DNA from: an uncultured Alphaproteobacteria bacterium
Lineage (GTDB): Bacteria; Pseudomonadota; Alphaproteobacteria; RF32; CAG-239
Length of the DNA: 64,000 bases
Reading direction: 5' to 3'
Assembly (NCBI GenBank): GCA_944391515.1
Contig: CALXTW010000002.1
Coordinates: 48,687-112,686 of the forward strand
The position numbers and the translations under genes are program-made. Below are positions 24,835 to 39,095 of the stretch, piece after piece (positions within the stretch are counted from its first letter, which is position 1; the number at the start of each line of letters is the position of its first letter). The notes beneath the pieces were generated by a model. It did no database searches. It was not told where the DNA came from and saw only the letters and a list, made by a program, of their open reading frames with translations.

Positions 24835-26384
24835 TGTCTGTACATGCAAGCGAAATATCCACCATCATTAAAGATAAGATAGTCAATGCCAATGTGGAGG
24901 TAGATGTCTCCGAAGTTGGCCGTGTCTTATCGGTTGGTGATGGTATTGCCCGTGTTTATGGCCTTGACAAAGTTCAGTCCAACGAGCTTGTTGAATTCGA
25001 GAGCGGGGTTAAAGGAATGGCCCTTAACTTGGAAGAAGACAATGTCGGTGTAGTTATCTTTGGATCAGACGAGTCAATCAAAGAAGGCGATATCGTAAAA
25101 CGGACAGATAAAATTGTGAGCGTGCCGGTCGGCAAAGGATTGCTTGGTCGTGTGGTTGACGCTCTGGGAGAGCCTATTGACGGACTGGGAGCAATCAAAG
25201 CTACTGAGTATAGTAACTCAGAGGTAAAAGCTCCGGGAATTATTCCGCGGCGCAGCGTTCATGAACCGATGCAAACCGGTCTGAAAGTTGTGGATGCGCT
25301 GATTCCGATTGGTCGTGGTCAACGCGAGCTTATTATTGGCGACCGTCAAACCGGTAAAACCGCAATCATTTTGGATACAATCATTAACCAAAAGCACATT
25401 AATGATCAGGCAAAATCTGAAAAAGATAAAATGTACTGCATTTATGTTGCCGTAGGTCAAAAACGTTCAACCGTGGCGCAAGTTGTTAAAACTTTGAAAG
25501 ATCATGGTGCGTTGGATTATACGATTGTTGTTGCCGCTACGGCATCTGACCCTGCGCCGATGCAATTTATTGCGCCATATTCTGGTTGTGCTATGGGTGA
25601 GTACTTCCGTGACAACGGAATGCATGCAACAATTTTCTACGATGACTTGTCCAAACAAGCCACGGCCTATCGTCAAATGTCATTGTTGCTCCGTCGTCCG
25701 CCAGGGCGTGAAGCATATCCCGGAGACGTCTTCTATTTGCACTCACGTTTGTTAGAGCGTGCTGCAAAAATGAATGACGAAGAGGGTGCCGGCTCATTAA
25801 CGGCTTTGCCTGTAATTGAAACCCAAGCAGGGGACGTATCGGCTTATATTCCGACCAACGTAATTTCAATTACAGACGGACAAATCTTCCTTGAGACCAG
25901 TTTGTTCTACCAAGGTGTGCGTCCGGCGGTTAATGTTGGTATTTCTGTAAGTCGTGTTGGTTCTGCCGCTCAAATCAAGGCAATGAAACAAGTTGCCGGT
26001 AAGATTAAGCTGGAATTGGCACAATACCGTGAAATGGCATCATTTGCACAATTTGCATCAGATTTGGATGCTGCCACCAAACAGCTTTTGGCCAGAGGTG
26101 AGCGCTTAACGGAACTCTTAAAACAGCCCGTATATCATCCGATGTCTGTTGCCGAAGAAGTTGTTGCAATTTTTGCCGGTGTCCGCGGATATTTGGATAA
26201 ACTTCCCTTGAGTGATGTTAAGCCGTTTGAACAAAAGGCTTTATCCGCAATCAAAGCAAATTATCCTGAATATCTGAAACAAATCAGTGAAGAAAAAGTT
26301 ATCTCCGATGAGTTGGATAAGAAGTTGACCGAGTTTTATGACAATTTCTTAAAAGAGTTTGTCGGTGAAGAACAAGCAGCATAA
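24834..26384 (+). CDS. atpA: ATP synthase F1 subunit alpha
   Basis: This 516-residue non-catalytic nucleotide-binding subunit forms the alpha3beta3 ring. It has the P-loop [10 protein letters not shown] near residue 170, the [13 protein letters not shown] region, and the alpha signature [17 protein letters not shown], which carries the arginine finger. The length is typical. The start overlaps atpH by one base and atpG follows after 13 nt. Confidence 0.97.
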   Translation: MSVHASEISTIIKDKIVNANVEVDVSEVGRVLSVGDGIARVYGLDKVQSNELVEFESGVKGMALNLEEDNVGVVIFGSDESIKEGDIVKRTDKIVSVPVGKGLLGRVVDALGEPIDGLGAIKATEYSNSEVKAPGIIPRRSVHEPMQTGLKVVDALIPIGRGQRELIIGDRQTGKTAIILDTIINQKHINDQAKSEKDKMYCIYVAVGQKRSTVAQVVKTLKDHGALDYTIVVAATASDPAPMQFIAPYSGCAMGEYFRDNGMHATIFYDDLSKQATAYRQMSLLLRRPPGREAYPGDVFYLHSRLLERAAKMNDEEGAGSLTALPVIETQAGDVSAYIPTNVISITDGQIFLETSLFYQGVRPAVNVGISVSRVGSAAQIKAMKQVAGKIKLELAQYREMASFAQFASDLDAATKQLLARGERLTELLKQPVYHPMSVAEEVVAIFAGVRGYLDKLPLSDVKPFEQKALSAIKANYPEYLKQISEEKVISDELDKKLTEFYDNFLKEFVGEEQAA

Positions 26385-26397
26385 GTAAGGAAGAACA

Positions 26398-28915
<2,518 letters not shown>

Positions 28916-28927
28916 GAGCTGAGGATT

Positions 28928-29329
28928 ATGGAAAAGAAAGTTCACCTGAAAATTGTGTTACCGAGCAAGGTTTATAAAGAAGAAGACGTCTATCGTGTCG
29001 TTATTCCCGGAGAACACGGCGATTTGACTGTTTTGGAAGAACGCGCCCCGAGTGTTTTAACCTTGCGGAGTGGCTATATAAAGGTATTAGGTGAATCAAG
29101 TGCTGAGGAAAATCACTATTTCATTGTCGGCGGTGTTGCCAACATAGCCGACAACATCTGCGAGGTAATGACCGAAGCCATAGTTCCAGAAGAACATATC
29201 AGCGAGTATGGCATCTTTAATTATGTCAACTGGCGTACGCAAAAAGGACGCAAAAAGGCAGTATTGGACAGATACCGCCGCAAGATGAAAAGAGTTGACG
29301 AACGTATTAAAAGCAAGCCTCTCGAATGA
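28928..29329 (+). CDS. atpC: ATP synthase F1 subunit epsilon
   Basis: This 133-residue epsilon subunit is part of the rotor and can inhibit ATP hydrolysis. The N-terminal beta-sandwich is recognisable from LKIVLPSKVYKEEDVYRVVIPGEHGDLTVL and the YFIVGGVANIADNICEVMTE strands. The helical C-terminal part is short and basic. Its last codons and TGA stop lie inside the left arm and loop of the terminator hairpin, which ends the atp operon. Confidence 0.93.
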   Translation: MEKKVHLKIVLPSKVYKEEDVYRVVIPGEHGDLTVLEERAPSVLTLRSGYIKVLGESSAEENHYFIVGGVANIADNICEVMTEAIVPEEHISEYGIFNYVNWRTQKGRKKAVLDRYRRKMKRVDERIKSKPLE

Positions 29330-29340
29330 GAGGCTTATTT
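29315..29340 (+). terminator. atp operon terminator, shared stem with cassettes
   Basis: AAGCCTCTC at 29315-29323 pairs with GAGAGGCTT at 29328-29336, followed by ATTTTTAT. It overlaps the end of atpC. The same stem precedes cassettes A and C, and the TATCTTTAGCCAAAATAAAAAT block directly after it is shared too. Confidence 0.85.
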
Positions 29341-29381
29341 TTATATCTTTAGCCAAAATAAAAATATTTGAGTAAATTTGT

Positions 29382-29410
29382 TTGACAAACGCTTTGGGGT
29401 ATGCTACATT
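29382..29410 (+). promoter_or_regulatory. Cassette B promoter
   Basis: TTGACA at 29382-29387, a 17-nt spacer ending in TGC, and TACATT at 29405-29410 form an extended -10 promoter. The leader that follows (GTTCAGTTATAATGAGGTGTATT) is nearly identical in the three cassettes. Confidence 0.85.
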
Positions 29411-29446
29411 ATAAAGTGACAAAGTTCAGTTATAATGAGGTGTATT

Positions 29447-30370
29447 ATGAGAAAGCAACTTGCGATAGGAGTATCGGTACTTGCGCTTACTGCATTAGGA
29501 GGCGTAAGTGAAAATGAATTTATTTCAGATAATCAATCGGGAGTGCATTCTCAATACACGCACTTCGTAAGAACCAGTCTAAACCAATTTGAACCTTTGT
29601 CAGGGGCAAACCTAGACGTAGGTTTGCCCAATCGAGTTTCTTTGCAAACTGCCAGTGTTTCTTTCATCACTGGTGGTGATACTGTAGATTTTGGCAATAT
29701 GGAATTTTCAGACCCATCCATCGATGTTTGTAAAAATTTAGGGTATACCAAAAACTCTTGTGAAACCGGATATTGGAAATTTGATTTTTGCTCATATAAT
29801 CGTGAATATTTTAAAACTTGTTGTGCCGATAGCTATAAATATACCTCAGCAACATGTGGATACCCTAACGAGTTAAGCAGTGATAGTTGTGGCGGAAAAT
29901 ATAAATGTGTCTGCAACAAAACATCATATCCTGTTGAAAAATGCACGGAGCCACAAGTTCCTTCAAACAGTAGCTGTACGGAAGAAGGTACAACCTATTA
30001 TTCAGAATGTGTATGTCCTAGCAACTATAATCAAACTTGTACAGGAACAAACCAAGAGGGAAGCGGAATCGGTTGTACCTATAATGGGGTAACCAAATAT
30101 ACAGCTTGTCAGTGCAAAGCTGGCTACAATATGACTTGTTCAGAACTAGGACCGGTTACACCAAGTGACTACTGCCTACTAAATGGCATCAAATATTACA
30201 ATAACTGCAAAACTTGCGATTTCAAATGTTCATTAGATAGTTGTCCGACAGGTAATGTTTGTGAGTATGAAGAATGTTCACAAAAATACTGCGCTATTGG
30301 TTGTGCCACAAACTATCATGATGTGGATAATTATTGGTGCAACAGCGCTATGCGTTGTTGGTTTAAATAA
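29447..30370 (+). CDS. Cassette B cysteine-rich secreted protein, 307 aa
   Basis: This is the first gene of cassette B. The signal peptide is MRKQLAIGVSVLALTALGG. The following N-terminal stretch differs from the other copies, then TASVSFITGG and a domain with 29 cysteines follow. Repeated units are CTEEGTTYYSECVC, CTYNGVTKYTACQC and CLLNGIKYYNNCKTC, the first two followed by xxYNxTC. The end reads CAIGCA, then WC and MRCWFK. It has the same length as the proteins at 10018 and 46395, although it differs from them more than they do from each other. I chose ATG 29447 rather than 29435 because GAGG lies 6 nt upstream and it aligns with the other copies. The partner gene starts 17 nt downstream. 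Confidence 0.8.
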   Translation: MRKQLAIGVSVLALTALGGVSENEFISDNQSGVHSQYTHFVRTSLNQFEPLSGANLDVGLPNRVSLQTASVSFITGGDTVDFGNMEFSDPSIDVCKNLGYTKNSCETGYWKFDFCSYNREYFKTCCADSYKYTSATCGYPNELSSDSCGGKYKCVCNKTSYPVEKCTEPQVPSNSSCTEEGTTYYSECVCPSNYNQTCTGTNQEGSGIGCTYNGVTKYTACQCKAGYNMTCSELGPVTPSDYCLLNGIKYYNNCKTCDFKCSLDSCPTGNVCEYEECSQKYCAIGCATNYHDVDNYWCNSAMRCWFK

Positions 30371-30387
30371 AACAAAGGAGAAAGACC

Positions 30388-31230
30388 ATGACAAAGAATA
30401 CAATAAAAATTGCAGGAGCAATGTTGTCTTTACTGACAGCTTTCTCCTTTCAAGAAGCACAGGCCCAAACTTGCGTTCAACCACCATCTTGTGAATCTTT
30501 GGGTTATAATAAAACAGAAACGGATTGCTCTGGAGCAGATATTGTCGTCAAATGTCCGACAGACACAAGCAAAATGTCTTGTTTAAAACTACCTTCTCAA
30601 CAAAGTGTTTCTGTGGGGGCCATCCTTTATGGAGATGGAAGTGTATCAAGAGAATTAATAACAAATAAAAAACCAATAGGAGTGGTTTTTGATGTTTCTA
30701 ATCGCTTGGCTGTTGCTTTAACAGATGCAAAGAAAGATGGTAGTGCAGGTACTGAATCTATGTATTGGTCTAGTCAAACATGTGACGTTGAAGGGTTAAG
30801 GAATATAAGCAGTACAACCAGTTTGATGGGTGATGGATCTGCTGTAAGTACAGGAATACCAGTAGTTGGTACAGATGGTCGTACTAATACGAATTATATA
30901 TTAGCAGCTACAAATTGTGGTACAAAATATGCTGCAAATGCAGTGAATGCATATCAAACCGATAACTGTACTTCAGAGTTTTGCCAAAAAGGCCAATGGT
31001 TTTTACCTAGTATTAGAGATAGTGCAAATATTTCTCGAACAAGAGAAGTTATTGATATGACACTAAATAGTCTATCGTCATATGGAGCAACTACATTGAA
31101 GCTGGGGTATTCTGAATCCTATCATACCTCCACCGAAGTAGATAAAGAAAAAATATGGGTGTATGATGGTGCCTTCCTGACAGGTAACAAAACAAAGTAT
31201 AGGTACGTTCGTCCGGTGTTGGCTTTTTAA
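30388..31230 (+). CDS. Cassette B partner: secreted Lcl_C/DUF1566-like protein, 280 aa
   Basis: This is the second gene of cassette B. A signal peptide (LSLLTAFSFQEAQA before QTCV) is followed by the conserved QTCVQPPSCESLGY head, a KCPTDTSKMSC element, a GAILYGDGSVS turn and KKPIGVVFDVSNRLAVAL. The C-terminal half has the layout of the Lcl_C/DUF1566 (C-type-lectin/FGE-like) fold: GQWFLPSIRD, then a YSESYHTST strand where others have YWSST, then KIWVYDGAF and a final YRYVRPVLAF. That fold assignment rests on spaced motifs only. Binding to a glycan or to its cysteine-rich neighbour would fit but is inference. GGAGAAAGACC precedes the ATG. Confidence 0.78.
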   Translation: MTKNTIKIAGAMLSLLTAFSFQEAQAQTCVQPPSCESLGYNKTETDCSGADIVVKCPTDTSKMSCLKLPSQQSVSVGAILYGDGSVSRELITNKKPIGVVFDVSNRLAVALTDAKKDGSAGTESMYWSSQTCDVEGLRNISSTTSLMGDGSAVSTGIPVVGTDGRTNTNYILAATNCGTKYAANAVNAYQTDNCTSEFCQKGQWFLPSIRDSANISRTREVIDMTLNSLSSYGATTLKLGYSESYHTSTEVDKEKIWVYDGAFLTGNKTKYRYVRPVLAF

Positions 31231-31243
31231 GGCTACATGAGTA

Positions 31244-31272
31244 AAAAAACGGGGTGAATACCCCGTTTTTTG
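31244..31272. terminator. Terminator between cassette B and uvrA
   Basis: AAAAAACGGGG and CCCCGTTTTTT pair around TGAATA; the long A and T runs let it work for both converging genes. Confidence 0.9.
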
Positions 31273-31284
31273 TGAATATAAAAT

Positions 31285-34095
31285 TTAGCCAAGTTTGAGT
31301 TTGAGATATTTGGCGGTGTAGCTTTGTTCAACTTTAGCCACTTGCTCCGGCGTGCCTTGCGCAATAATGCGTCCGCCGCCATCACCGCCTTCAGGCCCGA
31401 TATCAACGATATAATCGGCGGTCTTAATCACATCAAGATTATGCTCAATCACAATCACGGAGTTTCCTTGCTCAACTAAGGTATGTAAGACTTTGAGGAG
31501 TTTGTTAATGTCTTCAAAGTGCAATCCGGTGGTTGGCTCATCTAAGATATAAAGCGTTTTTCCCGTAGCGCGTTTTGAAAGCTCTTTTGAGAGCTTAATG
31601 CGTTGTGCTTCACCGCCCGATAAAGTGGTCGCTTGTTGTCCGAGATGAATATAGCCAAGACCGACTTTTTGCAAGAGCTCCAAACGATTGCGAATAGAAG
31701 GAATTGCCTCAAAAAACTTATGGGCTTCATCAACCGTCATGTCTAGCACATCGGCAATAGATTTGTCTTTGTATTTGACTTCCAAAGTTTCACGGTTAAA
31801 ACGTTTGCCTTTACAAACATCACATTCCACATAAACATCAGGTAAAAAGTGCATCTCAATTTTTGTAACACCATCACCTTTGCAGGCTTCGCAACGTCCA
31901 CCAGCCACGTTAAACGAAAATCTTCCGGCGGAATATCCTCTGGCTTTTGCTTCGGGAAGACCTGCAAACCAATCGCGAATATTGGTAAACAAGCCGGTAT
32001 AAGTTGCCGGATTAGAGCGGGGTGTCCGTCCGATTGGGGATTGGTCAATATCAATGATTTTATCAATATTTTCTAATCCAATAAGAGAATCATATTGTCC
32101 TGTTTGCTCTCTTGAACCATTCAGCTCTTTGTTAAGTCCCTTAAACAGCGTTTCCAAAATCAATGATGATTTCCCGCCTCCTGAAACACCGGTAACGCAG
32201 GTAAATGTTCCCAAAGGAATTTTCAAATCCACGTTCTTGAGGTTATTGGTGCAAGCGCCTTTTACACCGATAAATTTTCCGTTGCCTTTGCGCCGTTTTG
32301 AGGGAACTTCAATGAGCTTGGTTCCATTCAAATATTGAGCCGTCAGACTGTTAGGATTTTTCAAAACTTCATCAACCGTTCCTTTGGCTGTGACATTTCC
32401 GCCCAAATCACCGGCACCAGGACCCATATCAACCAGATAGTCGGCCGCCCGAATAGCATCTTCATCATGCTCTACCACAATCACTGTATTGCCGATATCG
32501 CGCAGTTTGGTGAGCGTTTCCAGTAAACGGTCGTTATCTCGCTGATGCAAGCCGATAGATGGCTCATCCAAAACATAAAGCACACCGGTCAAGCCTGAAC
32601 CGATTTGCGAAGCCAAACGAATACGTTGCGCTTCTCCACCCGACAATGTTCCCGATTGTCTGGAAAGGGTAAGATAATCCAAACCAACGTTATTAAGAAA
32701 GCTCAAGCGGTCAATAATTTCTTTTAAGATTTTATGAGCAATTTCTTGCTTTTTGGGAGAAAGTTGTTCTTCAACGCCCATAAACCAATCTCTTGCTTTT
32801 TTGATAGACATATCGGAAGCATCCATAATATCCAATCCACAAACCTTAACCGCCAAGGCTTCAGGCTTGAGGCGTTTCCCTTGGCAAAATTCGCAAGGAG
32901 CGGCGGATTGATATTTTGAAAATTCTTCTCTGACCCAAGATGAATCAGTTTCCAAAAAACGCCGTTCCATATTAGGAATAACCCCTTCAAACGGCTTGTC
33001 AGACACGAAAGTGGAGTAATACATCGGAATACAAACATTGCCAGAGCCGTAAAGAATAATTTGCTTAGCTTTTTCAGGCAAATCTTTCCAAGGTGTTGAA
33101 GGCGAAATTTCCAAAAAGTCGCACAAAGATGTAATAGCTTGGTTATGGAAAGCTGAACGAAATCCGTCCCAAGGAGCAATTGCCCCTTTATTGAGGCTAA
33201 GATTAGGATTAGGCACAATGAGTTCGGGATCCATATAAAGTTTTGCCCCGATTCCATCACAATGCGGACAAGCCCCGAACGGATTGTTGAACGAGAAAAG
33301 CCGCGGCTCAATTTCTTCAATCGTAAAACCCGAAACCGGACAAGCAAATTTAGAAGAGAAGACGGTACGCTCTTTGGTTTCGGCATTTTCCACATAAACA
33401 ATTCCGTCGCTGAGCTTTAATCCTGTTTCCAAAGATTGCGCCAAACGCTCTTCCAGCCCTTCTTTAATCACCAAACGGTCGATAACGACTTCAATATCAT
33501 GTTTAACGGTTTTTGCCAGATTAGGCACTTCTTCGATATTATACATTTCGCCGTCAATTTTAAGGCGTTGGTAACCTTGCCGAAGCAGGGCCTCAATTTC
33601 TTTTTTAAACTCACCTTTTTTGCCTCTAACGGTAGGAGAAAGGAGTAAGAGTTTTGAGCCGATTGGAAAAGCCATGATGCGATCAACCATTTGCGAAACG
33701 GTTTGTGATTCAATCGGCAATCCCGTAACCGGAGAGTAGGGAGTTCCGGCTCTTGCCCACAACAGACGCATATAGTCGTAAATTTCGGTAACCGTACCGA
33801 CGGTAGAACGTGGATTATGCGAGGTGGTTTTTTGCTCAATCGAAATTGCCGGAGATAAACCCTCAATAGAGTCCACATCAGGCTTTTTCATCAACTCCAA
33901 AAATTGTCTGGCATAAGCCGACAAACTTTCCACATACCGACGTTGTCCTTCGGCATAAATCGTATCAAAAGCCAAGGATGATTTTCCCGAGCCAGATAAT
34001 CCGGTAATCACGGTCAATTTATTTTTAGGTATTGAAATATCAACATTTTTTAAGTTGTGCTCTCTGGCACCTTTAATTTCAATAAAATTGCTCAT
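31285..34095 (-). CDS. uvrA: Excinuclease ABC subunit A
   Basis: This 936-residue UvrA is the damage-recognition ATPase of nucleotide excision repair. Both ATPase modules are complete: Walker [15 protein letters not shown] and [14 protein letters not shown], with signatures [15 protein letters not shown] and [16 protein letters not shown]. Two zinc modules are visible (CPVSG...CPHCDG and CEACKGDG...CDVCKGKRF). ATG 34095 ([19 protein letters not shown]) is preferred; AGGAG lies 9 nt upstream, and the longer frame to 34257 reads through promoter DNA and overlaps the divergent gene. uvrA, ssb and gyrA are near neighbours in many alphaproteobacteria. Confidence 0.96.
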   Translation of the reverse strand: MSNFIEIKGAREHNLKNVDISIPKNKLTVITGLSGSGKSSLAFDTIYAEGQRRYVESLSAYARQFLELMKKPDVDSIEGLSPAISIEQKTTSHNPRSTVGTVTEIYDYMRLLWARAGTPYSPVTGLPIESQTVSQMVDRIMAFPIGSKLLLLSPTVRGKKGEFKKEIEALLRQGYQRLKIDGEMYNIEEVPNLAKTVKHDIEVVIDRLVIKEGLEERLAQSLETGLKLSDGIVYVENAETKERTVFSSKFACPVSGFTIEEIEPRLFSFNNPFGACPHCDGIGAKLYMDPELIVPNPNLSLNKGAIAPWDGFRSAFHNQAITSLCDFLEISPSTPWKDLPEKAKQIILYGSGNVCIPMYYSTFVSDKPFEGVIPNMERRFLETDSSWVREEFSKYQSAAPCEFCQGKRLKPEALAVKVCGLDIMDASDMSIKKARDWFMGVEEQLSPKKQEIAHKILKEIIDRLSFLNNVGLDYLTLSRQSGTLSGGEAQRIRLASQIGSGLTGVLYVLDEPSIGLHQRDNDRLLETLTKLRDIGNTVIVVEHDEDAIRAADYLVDMGPGAGDLGGNVTAKGTVDEVLKNPNSLTAQYLNGTKLIEVPSKRRKGNGKFIGVKGACTNNLKNVDLKIPLGTFTCVTGVSGGGKSSLILETLFKGLNKELNGSREQTGQYDSLIGLENIDKIIDIDQSPIGRTPRSNPATYTGLFTNIRDWFAGLPEAKARGYSAGRFSFNVAGGRCEACKGDGVTKIEMHFLPDVYVECDVCKGKRFNRETLEVKYKDKSIADVLDMTVDEAHKFFEAIPSIRNRLELLQKVGLGYIHLGQQATTLSGGEAQRIKLSKELSKRATGKTLYILDEPTTGLHFEDINKLLKVLHTLVEQGNSVIVIEHNLDVIKTADYIVDIGPEGGDGGGRIIAQGTPEQVAKVEQSYTAKYLKLKLG

Positions 34096-34247
34096 AGTCA
34101 TACTCTCCTTGTCGGTCAATATAGAGAGGAACTCTCGAAAAGGCAATAGCAAACGCGCCTCAACAACCTCTAAAAGATAAAAAACTTGCAAATCTGAAAC
34201 ACTTGTACTATTGTTTTGAGAAACAAGATAAAGAATAACTGATAATA

Positions 34248-35366
34248 ATGCTGACAAAAAGCCTAAAAATAGCCTCGTTGCTGATGTGCCTTTTTGCGCA
34301 AAATGCTTTCTCCGCAGTAAATATTGGGATAATTGCGCCCATGGCTGGAGAATACCAAACGGCAGGTCAGGAGCTGATTTCCGGAGTGCGCACGGCAGTA
34401 GATGAAATAAATAATCAAGGCGGCCTAAACGGGGAAAAAATCAATTTAGTCATGGTCGATGACCAATGTGACGATCGTATTGCCGTATCTACGGCACAAA
34501 TGATGGCGGTTAACGCCTCTGCGCGTGATAAAATGTCTTTGGTCATAGGCCCTTATTGCTCCAATGCCTTGCATAAGGTTGCGGGCATATATGCCAAAGC
34601 AGGTATCTTTCAAATTATTCCGACAGCCGCCAGTCCGAGAATTAAGACCGATAAGTATAAAGGCTTAGTTAAAATGGTAGGCTATCAAACCAGAGCGGCC
34701 GGTGATTTCTTTAATTTTTACCAATCTCACTATCCCGATAGAAAAGTTGCTCTGATTTACGATCGTAATAATAAAGACATTGTTGACGTTGCCGCCGCTT
34801 TGCAAAAATTGTTTACAGATGCGGACAAACAGGCTGCATTCCAGTCTTACAATTTCCAGAATTTTGATGATGATTATGATGCAATTGCCGAAAAAGTAAT
34901 TCAAGACGGCAACAAAATTGCCTACATCATGGGCAGGTCAAAAAGAGTCATTCGAATGTCCAAAGCACTCAAATCCGAACGAAAAGATTTTATTTTGTTT
35001 GTTAATAAATACCAGGCGCAAAAAAACTTTAGAGATGAACTCGGCTCCAAATCAGAAGGGGTATTTGTTTTGTCATTACCAACCCTTAAAGACAGCCCTG
35101 ATTTTGCCGAAACTTTGGTAAAATTGCGCTTACTTGGTGTTGAGCCGGAAGGTCTGTCGGTTTATGGTTATTCGGCCGTTCAACTATGGAAAGCGTTGGT
35201 TGAAAAGACCGATTCGTTTAAATACGAAAAATTAGCCCAAGCCTTGGAAGAAAGTAAGTTTGATACCGGCTGGGGAGAGATGGCTTATAACAACGGCGAC
35301 CCAAGCAATTCAATCACTTACGGCATATATCAGATAAGAAACGGGGAATATACACAGGTCTATTGA
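34248..35366 (+). CDS. ABC transporter substrate-binding protein (Leu/Ile/Val type)
   Basis: This is a 372-residue periplasmic binding protein of the Peripla_BP_6 (LivK/LivJ-like) family. The signal peptide is [14 protein letters not shown]; the mature part begins [20 protein letters not shown] and contains [23 protein letters not shown] and VIGPYCS-type ligand loops. The ligand is probably an amino acid or a small amide, inferred from family. No permease or ATPase gene is adjacent, so it is an orphan binding protein. It is divergent from uvrA, replacing the usual direct uvrA-ssb neighbourhood. Confidence 0.85.
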   Translation: MLTKSLKIASLLMCLFAQNAFSAVNIGIIAPMAGEYQTAGQELISGVRTAVDEINNQGGLNGEKINLVMVDDQCDDRIAVSTAQMMAVNASARDKMSLVIGPYCSNALHKVAGIYAKAGIFQIIPTAASPRIKTDKYKGLVKMVGYQTRAAGDFFNFYQSHYPDRKVALIYDRNNKDIVDVAAALQKLFTDADKQAAFQSYNFQNFDDDYDAIAEKVIQDGNKIAYIMGRSKRVIRMSKALKSERKDFILFVNKYQAQKNFRDELGSKSEGVFVLSLPTLKDSPDFAETLVKLRLLGVEPEGLSVYGYSAVQLWKALVEKTDSFKYEKLAQALEESKFDTGWGEMAYNNGDPSNSITYGIYQIRNGEYTQVY

Positions 35367-35437
35367 TTTTAGTTTTACTATCAAAGAATTCAATATATAC
35401 TCCATGCAGTTTTAATTTTAGAAATAGGTTTATAACA

Positions 35438-35905
35438 ATGGTTGGAAGCATAAACAAAGTAATCTTAGTCGGTAACTTAGGCGCAGATCCGAAAGTTGCT
35501 AATACCGCCAACGGCGCAAAAGTTGTCAACTTAAACGTTGCGACCTCAGATAGCTGGAAAGACAAACTTTCCGGCGAGCGCAAAGAAAGAACCGAATGGC
35601 ACCGTGTGGTTATTTTTAACCCTCAGTTGGCAGACATTGCCGAAAGATATTTGCACAAAGGCTCAAAAGTTTATTTGGAGGGTCAATTACAAACCCGTCG
35701 TTGGGAAGACAATAATGGCCAAGAAAGATACACCACTGAGATTGTTTTGCAAAACTTCAGCGGCAACTTGGTATTGTTAGATGGCAGAGATGGTGTTCCT
35801 GCCGGCGGTAATGATGTCTTCTCAGGTTCAGCCTCTAATGCCGGTTGGGATAATTCTCCGGCCGCAGCTCCGGCAGCTGATTTGGATGATGATATTCCGT
35901 TTTAA
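35438..35905 (+). CDS. ssb: Single-stranded DNA-binding protein
   Basis: This SSB of 155 residues has the OB fold (MVGSINKVILVGNLGADP, then ERTEWHRVVIF, VYLEGQLQTRRWED, YTTEIVLQNF) and a flexible Gly/Ala/Pro/Asp-rich tail ending in DLDDDIPF, the partner-docking tip. I took the ATG at 35438, where the family begins; the longer frame to 35363 encodes unrelated residues. It sits directly before gyrA, as in related genomes, with a terminator between them. Confidence 0.96.
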   Translation: MVGSINKVILVGNLGADPKVANTANGAKVVNLNVATSDSWKDKLSGERKERTEWHRVVIFNPQLADIAERYLHKGSKVYLEGQLQTRRWEDNNGQERYTTEIVLQNFSGNLVLLDGRDGVPAGGNDVFSGSASNAGWDNSPAAAPAADLDDDIPF

Positions 35906-35924
35906 TGCATTATCAGTTCAAAAC

Positions 35925-35951
35925 AAAAACACCCGCAAGGGTGTTTTTTTT
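35925..35951 (+). terminator. ssb terminator
   Basis: AAACACCC and GGGTGTTT pair around GCAA, followed by a T-run. Confidence 0.9.
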
Positions 35952-36139
35952 GAGCCTAGAGAAAAAACGCGTTAACTTTTTAAGCTATAAAATGAGCTCA
36001 AAAAACACCAAAATCAAAAATAAGGGCGTTTTTTTGCCCTCTGAGCGCGAAATAGTGTTTATAAGTCATCAAAAAGATTAGAATTTGAGAGAGCCTTTTG
36101 CTATATTTTAGGCAGTTTAAATAGAAAAGGTAAAATAAA

Positions 36140-38956
36140 GTGAGTGAAGAAAATATGCCAGTAGTAACGAGCAGCGAAGACATTGCTCCGGTTGATATTT
36201 CGGAGGAAATGCGCCGCTCTTACCTTGATTATGCGATGAGTGTTATCGTTTCACGTGCATTGCCGGATGTTCGTGATGGTTTGAAACCGGTACACCGCCG
36301 TATTATCTATTCAATGTTTGAAAACGGGTATGACTATAACCGCCCGTTCAGAAAATCCGCTCGTATCGTCGGTGATGTTCTCGGTAAATATCACCCGCAC
36401 GGCGATAGCTCTGTTTACGAGGCAATGGTTCGTATGGCACAACCATTTTCAATGCGGGTGCCTTTGATTGACGGACAAGGAAACTTTGGTTCCATGGATG
36501 GTGACTCAGCCGCCGCCATGCGTTATACCGAAGCCCGTTTGGCCAAAGTTGCCCATTCTTTGATTGATGATATCGACAAAGACACGGTTGACTTTATGCC
36601 CAACTATGATGAAACCTTGCAAGAACCGACAGTTTTGCCGGCCTCTTATCCGAACCTTTTGGTAAATGGCGCCAATGGTATTGCCGTTGGTATGGCCACC
36701 AATATTCCGCCGCATAATTTGAGCGAAGTTCTGGATGCTTGCTGTGCATATATTGATAATCCCGATATTAGTATTGATGACTTAATCAATATTGTTCCTG
36801 GCCCGGACTTCCCGACAGGTGGCTTAATTTTGGGCTATGGCGGTGCCAAATCAGCCTATTACACAGGACGCGGCTCGGTTATGATGCGTGCAAAAGCCAC
36901 GATTGAAGAGCTCTACAAAGACCGCGAAGCCATCATTGTTCACGAAATTCCGTATCAGGTTAATAAGGCTGCTTTGATTACGCGTATTGCCGAATTGGTC
37001 AAAGAAAAGAAAATTGAAGGTATTTCTGAAATTCGTGATGAATCCGACCGTCAAGGCGTCCGCGTTGTTATTGAGGTCAAACGCGATTTCCAAGCCGACG
37101 TTGTCTTGAACCAGCTCTATAAATTCACACCTCTGCAAACCAGCTTTGGTATGAATATGCTGGCCATCAACAACGGTCGCCCGATGATGATGAACTTGAA
37201 AGACATCATTCAAGCTTTTGTTGAGTTCAGAGAAGAAGTCATCCGTCGCCGCACGATTTTTGAGTTAAACAAAGCTCGTGACCGTGCGCATGTTTTGGTT
37301 GGTTTAGCTATTGCGGTTGAAAATATCGATCCCGTTATTGAGCTCATTCGTAACGCGCCCAATCCGCAAGAAGCAAAAGATGCTTTGCTTCGTAAATCTT
37401 GGCCGGCAGGCGAGGTTGAAGCTTTGGTAAAATTGATTGATGAGCCCGACCGCAAGGTTGAAAACGGAACTTATCGTTTGTCCGAAGCCCAAGCTAAAGC
37501 CATTTTGGACTTGAAACTGCAACGCTTAACCGGTCTGGAACGTGATAAGATTCATGAAGAATTAATCACAATTGGTGAAGAAATCAAAGAATGCTTGTCA
37601 ATCTTGTCCAGCCGCGAAAAACTTTACGGCATTATGCGTGATGAGTTTGTAGCCATTCGTGATGAATACGGCACACCTCGTCGCACCAAGATTGAAGATA
37701 TTGAATACGATACCGACATTGAATCTCTAATTCAAAGAGAAGAGATGGTCGTAACCGTAACTGAAGCCGGCTATATCAAACGCGTTCCGTTAAATGCTTA
37801 TAAAGCTCAAAAACGCGGTGGCAAAGGCAAGTCCGGTATGGCAACCAAAGATGAGGATTTTGTAACTCGTCTGTTCGTTGCCTCAACCCACACGCCGGTA
37901 TTGTTCTTCTCATCTAAAGGTCTGGTTTACAAGATGAAGGTTTACAAACTTCCGCTTGGTTCTCCGACCTCAAAGGGTAAACCGTTCATTAACTTACTGC
38001 CGTTAGATGAAGGCGAAAACATCACCACCATTATGAAGTTGCCGGAAAACGAGGCCGATTGCCAAGACATGTCCATCATGTTTGCAACCGCCCAAGGTAA
38101 TGTCCGCCGCAACTCTTTGATGGACTTTGTCAACGTTCAAAGCAATGGTAAGATTGCCATGAAGCTAGACGAGGGCGATAAGCTGATAAATGTTCGTATC
38201 TGCCAAGAAGATAACGATATTATGTTAGCAGCCCGCAGTGGTAAATGTATCCGCTTCCCTGTTACCGAAGTTCGTGTGTTTGTCGGACGTAACTCAACCG
38301 GTGTTCGCGGTATCAAATTGGCAGATGGTGATGAAGTCATCTCTATGTCAATCTTAAAACATAGCGATGCCACCTCGGAGGAAAGAGATGAATATTCTCG
38401 TATTTCTTCAGCCATCAAGAGAATGACTGCTGAAAGAGGAGAGGGAACTGAGGTCACGGCAGAAGAAACCGGCTTGCTCAGTGTGTTAACGGCCGAGAAA
38501 TATAAAGAAATGGCTGAAAATGAGCAATTTATTCTCTCTGTCACCTCAACCGGTTATGGTAAACGTTCATCATCATACGAATATCGCGTAACGGGACGTG
38601 GCGGTCAAGGTATTGCCAATATGGAAATGTCTGCCCGCAATAAAGAGATTGTAAGCTCATTCCCGATTGAAGACGACAATCAAATTATGATGGTTACCGA
38701 CGGCGGCAAATTAATCCGTATGCCGGTAAGTGATATTCGTATAGCAGGACGCAAGACCCAAGGTGTAATCTTGTTCCGCACGGCTGAAAACGAAAAAGTC
38801 GTATCCGTAACATGGCTTGACGCTGATGCCGGAGACGATGAAGAGCTGGAAGAAGAAACCGGCAGTGAAGTCTTAGGCGAAAGCGTTCAAGATACGGAAG
38901 AAGATACATTTGATGAAGTCAGCGAACCCGAAACCACATCGGAAGATGACGAATAA
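36140..38956 (+). CDS. gyrA: DNA gyrase subunit A
   Basis: This 938-residue GyrA breaks and rejoins DNA in type II topoisomerase. The catalytic tyrosine is in [11 protein letters not shown], the quinolone-contact region reads [20 protein letters not shown] (Ser at the position equivalent to E. coli 83, Glu at 87), and the GyrA box is [10 protein letters not shown]. The beta-pinwheel domain has an inserted charged segment around residues 740-790 ([18 protein letters not shown]), common in alphaproteobacteria. The last 35 residues are very acidic. I use GTG 36140, with AAGG upstream; an ATG at 36155 is an alternative. A strong terminator follows. Confidence 0.95.
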   Translation: MSEENMPVVTSSEDIAPVDISEEMRRSYLDYAMSVIVSRALPDVRDGLKPVHRRIIYSMFENGYDYNRPFRKSARIVGDVLGKYHPHGDSSVYEAMVRMAQPFSMRVPLIDGQGNFGSMDGDSAAAMRYTEARLAKVAHSLIDDIDKDTVDFMPNYDETLQEPTVLPASYPNLLVNGANGIAVGMATNIPPHNLSEVLDACCAYIDNPDISIDDLINIVPGPDFPTGGLILGYGGAKSAYYTGRGSVMMRAKATIEELYKDREAIIVHEIPYQVNKAALITRIAELVKEKKIEGISEIRDESDRQGVRVVIEVKRDFQADVVLNQLYKFTPLQTSFGMNMLAINNGRPMMMNLKDIIQAFVEFREEVIRRRTIFELNKARDRAHVLVGLAIAVENIDPVIELIRNAPNPQEAKDALLRKSWPAGEVEALVKLIDEPDRKVENGTYRLSEAQAKAILDLKLQRLTGLERDKIHEELITIGEEIKECLSILSSREKLYGIMRDEFVAIRDEYGTPRRTKIEDIEYDTDIESLIQREEMVVTVTEAGYIKRVPLNAYKAQKRGGKGKSGMATKDEDFVTRLFVASTHTPVLFFSSKGLVYKMKVYKLPLGSPTSKGKPFINLLPLDEGENITTIMKLPENEADCQDMSIMFATAQGNVRRNSLMDFVNVQSNGKIAMKLDEGDKLINVRICQEDNDIMLAARSGKCIRFPVTEVRVFVGRNSTGVRGIKLADGDEVISMSILKHSDATSEERDEYSRISSAIKRMTAERGEGTEVTAEETGLLSVLTAEKYKEMAENEQFILSVTSTGYGKRSSSYEYRVTGRGGQGIANMEMSARNKEIVSSFPIEDDNQIMMVTDGGKLIRMPVSDIRIAGRKTQGVILFRTAENEKVVSVTWLDADAGDDEELEEETGSEVLGESVQDTEEDTFDEVSEPETTSEDDE

Positions 38957-38976
38957 AAAGGTATCTTAAGCCAAAA

Positions 38977-39009
38977 GAAAACTCCCGCTTTTTTGGCGGG
39001 AGTTTTTTT
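38977..39009 (+). terminator. gyrA terminator
   Basis: ACTCCCGC and GCGGGAGT form the stem around a T-rich loop, followed by a T7 run. Confidence 0.9.
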
Positions 39010-39095
39010 CATTGTAGATATTGACAGTTTTGACAAAATGTTGCATTAGTAGAGCATCACATTATCTATTATATAAATTATTAAAACATAAAGCT

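Noticed and set aside
34096..34247. LexA/SOS box before uvrA
   Set aside because: I looked for GTTC/GAAC pairs and 16-nt palindromes in the divergent region and found no convincing match.
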